Shown here: positions 27,607 through 35,916 of the stretch, piece after piece
Position numbering within the stretch: position 1 is the stretch's first letter
How the letters are laid out: every line of letters begins with the position of its first letter
Notes under the pieces: model-generated
The model's database searches: none
What the model saw: only the letters and a program-made list of their open reading frames with translations
What the model was told of the DNA's origin: nothing
Program-made: the position numbers and the translations under genes
Origin: Alcanivoracaceae bacterium
GTDB lineage: Bacteria; Pseudomonadota; Gammaproteobacteria; Pseudomonadales; Alcanivoracaceae
Reading direction: 5' to 3'
Length of the DNA: 64,000 bases
Assembly: GCA_029210325.1 (NCBI GenBank)
Contig: JARGPU010000008.1
Coordinates: 18,023 to 82,022 of the forward strand

Positions 27607-28812
27607 TTATTTCAGCTCTTTTGACGACAGGCCAAGCAGACGACGGGCAATAATCAGCTGCTGGATCTGCTGGGTACCCTCAAAGATGTCGAGAATCTTT
27701 GAGTCGCGAGCCCATTTTTCCAGAAGTTCATCTTCGCCATAGCCGATGGTTCCGGCCAGCTCGACGCAGCGCAGGGTGATGTAATTGCCCACCCGGCCGG
27801 CTTTTGCTTTCGAGATCGACGCTTCCAGGGAGTTGGATTTTTTGTTGTCCGCCATCCAGGCGGCCTTGACGGCCAACCAGTAGGTAGCTTCCCAATCCGC
27901 TTCCATTTTGTAGATCTCAGCCTCAATGGCACTGGTGTTATCCACCGGCGCGCCATAGTCCAGCGTGACATGCTCTTTGAGCAGCTCGCGGATGCGGTCC
28001 AGCGACGCCTTGGCGCAGCCGAGCGCGAAGCAGGCGACCAGCGGTCTGGTGTTGTCAAAGGTTTCCATGACACCGGCAAAACCCTTGGCCACATCAATTT
28101 CCGGGTTGCCCAGCAGGTTTTCCGCCGGCACACGGCAATCGGTGAAGTTAATAGCCGCAGTATCGGAAGCACGGATGCCCAGCTTGTGTTCAAGGCGGGC
28201 CAGTTCCATGCCTTGAGTGCCCCACTCGACTACAAAGGACTTGATAGCCGCGCGACCCACCGATGGATCCAGTGTTGCCCAGACCACCACACAGTCAGCG
28301 CGCTGACCGGAGGTTACATAGATTTTTTCACCGTTCAGGACATAGTGATCGCCGTCCTTGATTGCGGTGGTACGAATGGCAGCGGAGTCTGAGCCGCAGC
28401 CCGGCTCGGTGATTGCCATTGCCGCCCACTTGCCTTTGAAACGCTCAAGTTGCTCGTCGTTAGCCACCGCTGCAATCGCAGCATTACCGAGGCCCTGACG
28501 GGGCATGGCCAGCAAGAAGCCGACATCGCCATAGGAGAGTTCCAGCGCGCCAAGGCAAGTGCTCATGTTGGCGCCATTTTTTACCGAACCATCGTCGGTG
28601 ATACGACCTTTACCAGTCTGACTGGCGCCGGCACTGGATTCCGGATCACCCTCGTTAAAGCCATCGAGTACCGAGGCGAGCATATCCAGCTCTTTTGGGT
28701 ATTCGTGCTCGGCTCGATCATATTTGCGCGAGATGGGGCGGAATACGCTCAATGCTACTTGGTGAGCATTGTTGATGATCGGGCGAAATTTTTTCGGGAT
28801 TTCGATATTCAT
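27607..28812 (-). CDS. acyl-CoA dehydrogenase (catalytic-type subunit)
   Basis: A 401-residue flavoprotein of the ACAD family. It retains the FAD-proximal motif MAITEPGCGSDSAAIRTTA, the VLNGEKIYVTSGQRAD strand, and near the C-terminus DIFEGTQQIQQL with the Glu that serves as catalytic base in MCAD-like enzymes. It oxidises an acyl-CoA to the trans-2-enoyl-CoA and passes electrons to ETF. The preceding gene, 18 bases away on the same strand, is a second, degenerate ACAD, so the two may form a heteromeric enzyme. Chain-length preference is unknown. Confidence 0.92.
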   Translation of the reverse strand: MNIEIPKKFRPIINNAHQVALSVFRPISRKYDRAEHEYPKELDMLASVLDGFNEGDPESSAGASQTGKGRITDDGSVKNGANMSTCLGALELSYGDVGFLLAMPRQGLGNAAIAAVANDEQLERFKGKWAAMAITEPGCGSDSAAIRTTAIKDGDHYVLNGEKIYVTSGQRADCVVVWATLDPSVGRAAIKSFVVEWGTQGMELARLEHKLGIRASDTAAINFTDCRVPAENLLGNPEIDVAKGFAGVMETFDNTRPLVACFALGCAKASLDRIRELLKEHVTLDYGAPVDNTSAIEAEIYKMEADWEATYWLAVKAAWMADNKKSNSLEASISKAKAGRVGNYITLRCVELAGTIGYGEDELLEKWARDSKILDIFEGTQQIQQLIIARRLLGLSSKELK

Positions 28813-28830
28813 GTCGTCTGTCTCCCGTGA

Positions 28831-30138
28831 TTAAAGGTGCAAGCCGCCGAAGGCGACACCAAGCACACGCAGATCGCGATACCAGCGCTCCACCGGATAC
28901 TCATGGGTAAAGCCATGTCCGCCGAGCAGTTGCACGCCGTCTGTGCCGATTTTCATTGCTTTGTCTTTTACCAGAGTGCGGGCCAGGTAGGCTTCGCGCT
29001 GGAACGACTTGCCCTGTTCTGCGCGACAGGCTGCGCGGTAGGTGAGCATGCGCATGGAATCAATTTCGATAGCCATATCAGAGATGATAAAGGCCACCGC
29101 CTGACGGTAGCTGATCGGCTCGCCGAAGGCTTTGCGCTCGTTGCAGTAGGGGATTACATAATCCATCACCCCCTGACAGGCACCGATAGCCAGCGCACAC
29201 CAGGCCAGCGTGCCCAGATCGATAAACGCACGGTAATCAAAATCCGTATCGCCCAGTCGGTTGCTTGCTGGTACGCGCACATTCTCAAGCAGCAAGGGTC
29301 GGCAGCCAGCGGCGCGAACGCCCATGGTTGGATCCTCGCCACAGCTCAGTCCTGCGGTGCCGCCCTCGACGATAAATACGGCGGGGCCATCGTCGGTCTG
29401 CGCAGCAACGAGGAACAGTTCTGCCTCGGCGGCGAGGGGTACCAATGATTTTTTGCCATTGAGTACATAGTCGTCGCCATCTTTGCTTGCCGTGGTGGCC
29501 AGTTGGGCCGGGTCAAACAAAGGAGTTGGTTCTGCCACTGCAATTGCCGCTTTGGGTGGTTTGTCTTCGGTGAAAGCGGGCAAGTAGCGGGCTTGCTGAT
29601 CAGCGCTGCCCCAAGCGGTGAGGGCGTTAGCAACACCAATGGGCGCCAGAATGGCTACCGCCTGACCCATGTCGCCATGAGCCAGATCTTCCGCCACGAG
29701 CATCCCGGTAACGGTAGAGCGTTCGCCGGCGGCACCGCCCAGTGATTCGGGCACGGCAAAAAAGTTGAGTCCCAACTCCAGTGCGGCGGCCAGGGTTTCG
29801 TCGCTGGTGGCGCTGGCCATATCTGCCTTTTCTCCGGCAGGGCGCAACATGTCGCGGGCAAAGGCTTGCACCGAATCGCGGATCATTTGCTGCTCTTCGG
29901 TGATGTTCAGGTCGAACAGGTCAGTGGTGTGTCCCGGCGCGGTGAGCCGCTCCGGCTTGTCGAGTTTCTTCGACGCCTTGAAAGTACGGGCACTGGTGGT
30001 GATCACGCGGAACCCGGTTTTGGTCAGGGTGTAGGCCATCCGCTCGACAAACTTTCGTAGACCGATCCGGTCCAGTACTCCGGAGCTGGCCAGCTTGTTC
30101 AGGGAGCTGAGCGCGTAGCCGACTGCATCTTTGGCCAT
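28831..30138 (-). CDS. acyl-CoA dehydrogenase-like protein, degenerate in active site
   Basis: A 435-residue ACAD-fold protein with an extra ~70 residues at the N-terminus before the usual first helix (LNITEEQQMIRDSV). The segment where active enzymes have TEPxxGSD reads AVAEPTPLFDPAQ, and the ITN/VTS strand reads SLVPLAAEA. The chain ends at RDLRVLGVAFGGLHL, where the EGT catalytic Glu and the final helix would normally follow. The family defines these positions; their loss suggests a non-catalytic or differently catalytic subunit paired with the intact ACAD just downstream. Another Glu could substitute, so inactivity is not proven. Confidence 0.88.
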   Translation of the reverse strand: MAKDAVGYALSSLNKLASSGVLDRIGLRKFVERMAYTLTKTGFRVITTSARTFKASKKLDKPERLTAPGHTTDLFDLNITEEQQMIRDSVQAFARDMLRPAGEKADMASATSDETLAAALELGLNFFAVPESLGGAAGERSTVTGMLVAEDLAHGDMGQAVAILAPIGVANALTAWGSADQQARYLPAFTEDKPPKAAIAVAEPTPLFDPAQLATTASKDGDDYVLNGKKSLVPLAAEAELFLVAAQTDDGPAVFIVEGGTAGLSCGEDPTMGVRAAGCRPLLLENVRVPASNRLGDTDFDYRAFIDLGTLAWCALAIGACQGVMDYVIPYCNERKAFGEPISYRQAVAFIISDMAIEIDSMRMLTYRAACRAEQGKSFQREAYLARTLVKDKAMKIGTDGVQLLGGHGFTHEYPVERWYRDLRVLGVAFGGLHL

Positions 30139-30340
30139 TGGTTAGTCCTCTGGGTGGATAAAACGTCCCGGATTATGCGCGGGCTGAGGAATAACCTCTT
30201 GACCGCACCGCCTGTGGGCCCAGTCGATGCGGCAAGAGAGCGCTGTGGAGCAGCCAATATAGAAGCGCTGAATGTGTTTCCAGCTTGCTGCGCAGGGCGG
30301 CCAGATGGCTACGGCGCGGCAGTATGCGCCGTGCTAACAG

Positions 30341-31357
30341 TTAAGGGCTTTGTAATCCCCGATATGTGGTCTCAACAATGATCCGCAACATGCCGAGCAG
30401 CGGTATTACCAGCACCATGCCGGTGATGCCGCCGACATGACCGGCAACCACCACCGCCACCATGGCCACCGCTGGGTGTAGATTGACGCTGCCAGCGAGC
30501 AGGAAGGGAATTACCACGGCGTTGTCGAAACCAAAGCCCACAGCCAGCACCAGAATAATTTCCATCAGCGCGCCCGGGTCCAGCCCCGGGCCGGCAATCA
30601 TCACCATTACTGGTGCAATCATGGCTAGCAATGGGCCCAGATAGGGTACCAGCCCAGCGATACCAGTTAGTGCTCCCAGCAGCAGCGGTGAGGGCATGCC
30701 GATCAGCCAGAAGCCAACAGAGGTGATACTGGCCAGAATCAGTGCTTGAAGTACCAGCCCGCGTAGGTAGGCCTGCAGCCGGTTGCACACCCGGTGATAC
30801 ATCAGCCAGCCCAGTTCGAACTGGTGATTGGGCAGCGTGCTCAAGGCCTGATCCCGCCAGCTTCGGTAGTCACGCAGGAAAAACCAGGCCAGCGGTGGTA
30901 CTAGCACAAGGTTGAGCAACACATTGGCTAGCCAGGAGGTTGATGCGAGCAGTCTTTCCGGTTGAATCCATCCGCGTAAATCCAGTGCTGCAACCTGATT
31001 GGCGAGTTGCAGCTGCACGCCGAGGACCGATTCAAGGTGTATGTCAAAGCTGGCAACTGTGCGAGTAATCCCCAGTTGCAGCTGTTCAATATCTGCGCCC
31101 AGTTGTGGCAGGTACTCTCGGCCCACATCTGCCAGATGAGCTGCGAAGTACGTCAGGGCAATCAGTGGTGGCAATAACGCCGTAGCAATGGCGAGGTCCT
31201 TGCGCACGCCGACGGCTTGAAGGCTTGCAACTATGGGCTCTAGCAGTAGATAGAAAAGAATGCATAGCAGTGCGGCAATCCATAGCGGTGTAAGCAGGTA
31301 GCCCGTAACAGCTAATATGGATGCACCGACCGCCATGCGCGTTAGCCAAGGCTTCAT
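30341..31357 (-). CDS. AI-2E family permease (PerM/YdiK-like)
   Basis: A 338-residue membrane protein with about eight helices, including a pair at residues 8-35, one near 60-78 and five in the C-terminal half. It carries the family hallmark GLVPYLGPLLAMIAPV. Proteins of this family have been linked to autoinducer-2 efflux and to Na+(Li+)/H+ antiport, so the substrate is open. Its ATG overlaps the stop of the cNMP-binding gene by 4 bases. It is the last gene of a three-gene operon with a CDGSH protein first. Confidence 0.9.
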   Translation of the reverse strand: MKPWLTRMAVGASILAVTGYLLTPLWIAALLCILFYLLLEPIVASLQAVGVRKDLAIATALLPPLIALTYFAAHLADVGREYLPQLGADIEQLQLGITRTVASFDIHLESVLGVQLQLANQVAALDLRGWIQPERLLASTSWLANVLLNLVLVPPLAWFFLRDYRSWRDQALSTLPNHQFELGWLMYHRVCNRLQAYLRGLVLQALILASITSVGFWLIGMPSPLLLGALTGIAGLVPYLGPLLAMIAPVMVMIAGPGLDPGALMEIILVLAVGFGFDNAVVIPFLLAGSVNLHPAVAMVAVVVAGHVGGITGMVLVIPLLGMLRIIVETTYRGLQSP

Positions 31358-31860
31358 TGGTCCGTAGCCTCGCTGATGATTTTCCCGGAGCCGCGATTGC
31401 CGCGGTGTAGTCGGGCCACCAGCAGGCGGGCCAGATTGGTCATGATTTCCAGGCCGGCTCCAGGGCGGTGACGGACAAATTCTTCCAGCTGGAAGCGCAC
31501 CAGAAAAGAGACGGTGGCCTCACTCAGAGCAATCGCGCTGGCCGAGCGTGGCGCATCCTGGAGTAGAGCACTTTCGCCAAAAAAATCACCGGGCTGCAGT
31601 TCAGCAATGCGCTTCTCATCGCTCTCGATGGCGATATTGCCGGAAATGATTACCGCAGCAGACACGCCAGCTTCACCTTCGCGGAACAGATACTCGCCCG
31701 GTTGGTAGTGGCGCAGATGGGTTCGTTCGACCAGCTTGTTGCAGACGGAGGCAGGGACGTCGCTGAGTAGCGGCGTGTTGCGCCAGGCCTCGCGGGTTGC
31801 ACTGGCAGGATCCTTGCGGCGAAACGGGTTTTCCCAGAGGTGGCGTTGAGAGTGGCTCAC
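31354..31860 (-). CDS. stand-alone cyclic-nucleotide-binding domain protein
   Basis: A 168-residue protein with one CRP-like cNMP domain at about residues 45-150. The phosphate-binding cassette FGESALLQDAPRSASA keeps the Glu and Arg expected for cyclic nucleotide binding. There is no DNA-binding helix-turn-helix, so it is not a transcription factor of CRP type. It starts with GTG at 31860, preceded by GAGG. Translational coupling to the AI-2E permease suggests it gates or partners that permease, which is inference from layout only. Confidence 0.85.
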   Translation of the reverse strand: MSHSQRHLWENPFRRKDPASATREAWRNTPLLSDVPASVCNKLVERTHLRHYQPGEYLFREGEAGVSAAVIISGNIAIESDEKRIAELQPGDFFGESALLQDAPRSASAIALSEATVSFLVRFQLEEFVRHRPGAGLEIMTNLARLLVARLHRGNRGSGKIISEATDQ

Positions 31861-31869
31861 GGTAATGCC

Positions 31870-32142
31870 TCAGTGGTCTGAATCGGGCGGCAAACGGCTG
31901 TGGCTGCCATCACATAGCGGCCCGTCGGCCGACTGCTTACAGCCGCAGAAAAACACAATCTTATCTCTTTCAGCGGTGTATTTGACCGGGGTTCTTCCGC
32001 TGCCCTCATGGCTGCCATCACAGAATGGCTGGTTACCGCTCAGGCCACAGCTGCACCAGAAATAGGCTTTGCCCTTCTCAACTTCCAGAGGGAAGGGAGT
32101 GCGGCTGGCGACCTTGGGTTTGTCCATCCTGTCTGGGCTCAT
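31870..32142 (-). CDS. double-CDGSH iron-sulfur protein
   Basis: A 90-residue protein with two CDGSH motifs. Ligands in the first are Cys30, Cys32, Cys41 and His45; in the second Cys66, Cys68, Cys77 and His81. Each 3Cys-1His set binds a 2Fe-2S cluster, so a monomer can fold as a tandem-motif (MiNT/type 3-like) protein. Bacterial members are soluble and redox- or pH-sensitive, and functions are poorly known. AGGAG lies 8 bases before the ATG. It heads the operon with the cNMP-binding protein and the AI-2E permease. Confidence 0.92.
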   Translation of the reverse strand: MSPDRMDKPKVASRTPFPLEVEKGKAYFWCSCGLSGNQPFCDGSHEGSGRTPVKYTAERDKIVFFCGCKQSADGPLCDGSHSRLPPDSDH

Positions 32143-32247
32143 GGTGCTCTCTCCTGAACAGCGGTTGTCCTCGAACTGTCATGCAAACTTCACTGCGGTG
32201 CAACTATGTCCTTACAGACTGCTGCAAACGGGGATATGGAGTGGTGC

Positions 32248-33099
32248 ATGCTTGCTCAGGCAGCGGAAAAGATCAAAGCACTAAACAGTGTTCTGGCTCG
32301 ACCGTTTGTGGTCAGTGCGGAAAAGTTACGGATTCAGGGAAAAGATCCAGCCTTGGCAGGGAGTGGTAGCCGATTTGTCGCCGAGTTCAGTCGTTCGCGG
32401 CGCGATATCATCCGCGCCCAGCGGCTGCGCTACCGGATATTTTCGGAGGAGTATGGGGCCAGCATCAAGGCACCGTTCGGGCTGGACCGGGATCGCTTTG
32501 ATAAGCACTGCCGGCATTTGCTGGTTTGGGATACCCGGACTGGTGAGCTGGTTGGCTATACCCGGGTGCTGACCATGCAGGCCAGTCGTCGGGCTGGTGG
32601 ATTCTATTCTGCCAGCGAGTTTGACTTGGCCATGCTGGCCCAGCTGCCGGGCCAAGTGGCCGAGATTGGCCGTACCTGTATTCATCCTGCATATCGTGGC
32701 GGTGCGGTAATTGCCGTGCTTTGGTCAAGACTGGCGCAGTTTATGATTGAGGAAAAAATTGACCATCTGATTGGTTGCGCCAGTGTGGCTCTGAACGAGG
32801 GCTACGATGTTGGAGCCATCGTTGCCCGGATTGGTCAGCATCACCTCAGTGCCCCGGGCCTCCGTGTGGCTCCGCGTCTGCCTTTACAACAGTTAAGCGC
32901 TAGCGATGATAGCGCAGAGCGTATGCCCGCTTTGTTAAAGGCCTATCTGCGCATGGGCGCTCGGGTGTGTGGCCAGCCTTGCTGGGATCCAGACTTTAAC
33001 TGCATCGACTTCTTTATCCTGCTATCCGTGACCGATCTGCCTGCCCGGTATGTGCAGCACTTTCTGCAGCCTGCGCCGGCCAGCCAGATGGCGGTCTGA
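32248..33099 (+). CDS. olsB: ornithine lipid synthesis N-acyltransferase, OlsB type
   Basis: A 283-residue GNAT-fold acyltransferase of the OlsB family. Recognisable parts are RSRRDIIRAQRLRYRIFSEEYG, DRFDKHCRHLLV, the VGYTRVLT strand and EIGRTCIHPAYRGG. OlsB transfers a 3-hydroxyacyl group from ACP to the alpha-amino group of ornithine to give lyso-ornithine lipid. GGAG lies 6 bases before the ATG at 32248; alternative ATGs at 32206 and 32236 have weaker sites. The stop overlaps the start of olsA by one base. Other amino acids as acceptor cannot be excluded. Confidence 0.88.
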   Translation: MLAQAAEKIKALNSVLARPFVVSAEKLRIQGKDPALAGSGSRFVAEFSRSRRDIIRAQRLRYRIFSEEYGASIKAPFGLDRDRFDKHCRHLLVWDTRTGELVGYTRVLTMQASRRAGGFYSASEFDLAMLAQLPGQVAEIGRTCIHPAYRGGAVIAVLWSRLAQFMIEEKIDHLIGCASVALNEGYDVGAIVARIGQHHLSAPGLRVAPRLPLQQLSASDDSAERMPALLKAYLRMGARVCGQPCWDPDFNCIDFFILLSVTDLPARYVQHFLQPAPASQMAV

Positions 33100-33866
33100 T
33101 GGTCGCTCTGGTTGCGCCTAAGACCTCTGCCGCCTGGCCGGAAGTGCGTCGGCTATGGCGCTTGTTACGGGTCATGATGCATCTTTCTTATGGTCTACTG
33201 CTGGCTGCAGTGATTGGCGCATTCTGGCGGCCTTACCGGCCGCTGGTGCAGCGTGCCACCAGACACTGGTTGAGCTGTCTGCTGGATATTCTCGCGGTGC
33301 GCATGGAGGTCAATGGCATGCCACTGCAGGGAACCGTTTTTCTGGTTAGCAATCATGTTTCCTGGCTGGATATTCCGCTCATTGGAGTGCAGCGTCCGGT
33401 GCACTTTCTGTCCAAGGCGGAAGTACGGGGCTGGCCGTTGATTGGCCTGTTGGCGCAGGCGGTGGGCACCTTGTTTATTCGTCGGGGCAGTGGTGAGTCG
33501 CAAAGCAAAAGTGTTGAGATAGCGGAGCACCTGAAGCTTGGCCGTACTATTTTGGTGTTCCCGGAGGGCACCACTACGGATGGTCGCTCGGTAAAGCGTT
33601 TCTTTTCTCAGTTGTTTGCCGCGCCGGCGCTGGCCAATGTACCAGTGCAGCCTTTGGCGCTGCGCTATCTCGACAGTCACGGTCAGCTTGATACCTCATT
33701 GGCCTTCGTTGGTGACGACGATTTTCATCTGCACCTGTGGCAGATGCTGCGTCGTGATCAGGTTGTTGTGCAGCTCAGTTGGGGGGAGCCCATGGTCGCC
33801 AACGAAGATCGTGATCAGCTTGCCCGACAGGCCCACAGGGCTGTCACAGCGATGCTGGCTCGTTAG
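33099..33866 (+). CDS. olsA: lyso-ornithine lipid O-acyltransferase, OlsA type
   Basis: A 255-residue PlsC-like acyltransferase with one hydrophobic helix near residues 25-45. The HX4D catalytic motif lies in SNHVSWLD and the phosphate/headgroup motif in FPEGTTTDG. It would esterify lyso-ornithine lipid with a second acyl chain at the cytoplasmic membrane face. Its ATG shares a base with the olsB stop (TGATG), so the pair is coupled. Without olsB it would be called a generic 1-acylglycerol-3-phosphate acyltransferase. Confidence 0.88.
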   Translation: MVALVAPKTSAAWPEVRRLWRLLRVMMHLSYGLLLAAVIGAFWRPYRPLVQRATRHWLSCLLDILAVRMEVNGMPLQGTVFLVSNHVSWLDIPLIGVQRPVHFLSKAEVRGWPLIGLLAQAVGTLFIRRGSGESQSKSVEIAEHLKLGRTILVFPEGTTTDGRSVKRFFSQLFAAPALANVPVQPLALRYLDSHGQLDTSLAFVGDDDFHLHLWQMLRRDQVVVQLSWGEPMVANEDRDQLARQAHRAVTAMLAR

Positions 33867-33959
33867 GTTTCCGCCGTCTGTGTAGTCCGGTAGCATCGCT
33901 GCAACTGTGCGGAGACCTGCCATGGCAACAGCCTGCAATCTGAAAGCGGCATACACCCA

Positions 33960-34997
33960 GTGCCCGTGAGGCTTATTTTCCTGCTCTGTATGCTTTCCCT
34001 TGGTGGTTGCCAGGCTGGTTATTATGCCCATCTGGCGGGCGGCCATGTGGGGCTGATGGCGGCTCGGCAGCCACTCGAGGAAGCACTGGCGAGCGACCTC
34101 CTGACCGAACATCAGCGTCATCAGCTGCAGCTCAGTCAGGCGCTGCTTGGCTTCGCCGATGAGCGACTGGCATTGCCCTCGGAAAAGGTCTATCGCCACT
34201 ACGTTGCCTTGCCTCAGGATTGGGTGGTATGGAACCTGTTTGCCGCTGAGGAGTTTTCTCTGCAGCCACATCAATGGTGCTATCCACTGGTTGGTTGTGC
34301 CGGCTATCGGGGGTACTTTTCCGCCACTCGTGCCCAGCGAGACAGGCAGCGGTTAGAAGAAAAGGGGCTGCAGGTATTTGGCGCTGGGGCAATTGCCTAT
34401 TCGACTTTGGGCTGGTTCCGCGATCCGTTGACCAGCGCCATGCTGGATGGGGATGATGTCTGGTTTGCGGAGCTACTGTTTCACGAGCTGGTACACCGGC
34501 GCTATTACCTCAAGGGCGACACCCGCTTTAATGAGAGTCTGGCTACGGCGGTGGCCCGTGAGGGAGTGCGTCGCTGGCTGGCGGCCCATGGTGATCCGGC
34601 TCAGATCCGTGTGCTGGAGCAGCGTGACCAGGCCCAGAAGGTGTTCCTGACACTGGTCGGTAGCGCTCGTCAGAGCCTGCAATCCCTGTATGCTTCCGGT
34701 CTGCCGGCGGCGCAGATGCGTCAGGCCAGAGAGCAAATTCTTGCTGACCTACGGCGCGACTATCAGGCAGCCCTGCAGCAGACCCCGGCCCTCGCTGGCT
34801 ATCAGCAATGGTTTGCCGGGCCATTGAACAATGCCCAGTTTAATATGGTCAGTGATTATCATGATCAGGTGCCGCTGTTCGATGCGGCGCTGCTGGAGTG
34901 CGGCGGTAACTGGCCCTGCTTCTGGCGGCAAGTAAACAAACTGGCGCGGCTTTCGCCGGAACAGCGTGCCGCCATCACCGAGAGACTGAATGATTGA
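33960..34997 (+). CDS. zinc-dependent putative aminopeptidase, lipoprotein
   Basis: A 345-residue protein of the putative aminopeptidase family PF10023. A lipoprotein signal with LSLGGC (Cys17) anchors it in the envelope. The zinc motif HELVH is at 175-179, with a third ligand Glu expected in FNESLA at about 190. The start is a GTG at 33960 (another GTG lies two codons later), and no strong ribosome binding site is visible. Its last 8 bases overlap the rhomboid gene in another frame, so the two proteases are translationally coupled. Substrates are unknown. Confidence 0.85.
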   Translation: MPVRLIFLLCMLSLGGCQAGYYAHLAGGHVGLMAARQPLEEALASDLLTEHQRHQLQLSQALLGFADERLALPSEKVYRHYVALPQDWVVWNLFAAEEFSLQPHQWCYPLVGCAGYRGYFSATRAQRDRQRLEEKGLQVFGAGAIAYSTLGWFRDPLTSAMLDGDDVWFAELLFHELVHRRYYLKGDTRFNESLATAVAREGVRRWLAAHGDPAQIRVLEQRDQAQKVFLTLVGSARQSLQSLYASGLPAAQMRQAREQILADLRRDYQAALQQTPALAGYQQWFAGPLNNAQFNMVSDYHDQVPLFDAALLECGGNWPCFWRQVNKLARLSPEQRAAITERLND

Positions 34998-35826
34998 GCT
35001 GACCCGCTTCCCTCATATGCAGATCGCCAGATTATTTGCTCAGGTGCTGCGCGATCAGGGTATAGCCAGCGAGCTGCGAGAACAGCAGCAGGAGGTGGCC
35101 TTGCTGCTGCTTGATCCAGAGCGTTTTCAGGAGGCCCGTGACCTGCTGGAGGAGTTTGGTCGCAACCCTCTGGCGGCTCGCTTTCAGGCCTCCGCGTGGC
35201 GTTCTGGTGCCAGTTTCTCGATACGCAGTGATCGCTCGCAGGGCGGTATGCTGAGCAACTGGTGGCGCGGACTTGGGCCTGTGGTCAAAGTGGTGTTTGC
35301 TGCCTGCGTGGCAGTGTTCCTGTCGCCGATTCTCGTGCAGGGCAGTGTCTATGAGGCATTCATATTCGTCCCGGACAGTGCTGCTCTGGCGCAGCAGCCC
35401 TGGCGCCTGTTCACCCCGATGCTGCTGCACTTTGGCCTGTTGCACATTATTTTCAATCTGCTCTGGTGGCAGACGCTAGGCGGTATTATCGAGCGGTTCC
35501 AGTCGTCTGCTCAGCTGGTGGTGGTGACGCTGGTTACCGCGGCTGTGTCGAACTATGCCCAGTTTGTCGCCAGTGGGCCCAACTTCGGTGGTTTGTCAGG
35601 GGTGGTCTACGGGCTGCTCGGCTATCTGTGGCTTTATGGCCGGGTGAACCCTGCCGCCGGTTATGGCATTCCCCGGCCTGTGGTGGTGCTGATGCTGGCC
35701 TGGCTAGTAATCTGCTGGGTGGGGCTGACAGATATTGTTGCCAATGAAGCCCATTTTGCCGGCTTACTGTCGGGCTGTGTGCTGGGGGCGCTGACCGGGC
35801 TATGGCGACGAATGCATGCTCGTTGA
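34990..35826 (+). CDS. glpG: rhomboid intramembrane serine protease, GlpG-like
   Basis: A 278-residue protein. Residues 1-65 form a small cytosolic GlpG-type domain, followed by six transmembrane helices. The catalytic Ser203 sits in GGLSGVVYG and the catalytic His255 in EAHFAGL; an HxxxN-type loop motif occurs in HIIFNLLWW. It cleaves transmembrane segments of membrane proteins inside the bilayer. It begins within the end of the aminopeptidase gene. The GlpG symbol rests on domain layout rather than on a tested orthology. Confidence 0.9.
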   Translation: MIELTRFPHMQIARLFAQVLRDQGIASELREQQQEVALLLLDPERFQEARDLLEEFGRNPLAARFQASAWRSGASFSIRSDRSQGGMLSNWWRGLGPVVKVVFAACVAVFLSPILVQGSVYEAFIFVPDSAALAQQPWRLFTPMLLHFGLLHIIFNLLWWQTLGGIIERFQSSAQLVVVTLVTAAVSNYAQFVASGPNFGGLSGVVYGLLGYLWLYGRVNPAAGYGIPRPVVVLMLAWLVICWVGLTDIVANEAHFAGLLSGCVLGALTGLWRRMHAR

Positions 35827-35916
35827 GGTTTGAGTTGCCTCGGTGCGCCTGTTATAAAGCCCTGTCTGCCTCTCCGGCCTGACCCTGTTTCATTAATCAC
35901 AATAAATGAGCGCTCT

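Noticed and set aside
30311..30332. ACGGCGC/GCGCCGT hairpin after the AI-2E permease gene as terminator
   Set aside because: Only 7 bp with an 8-base loop and no T-run on either strand; too weak to list.
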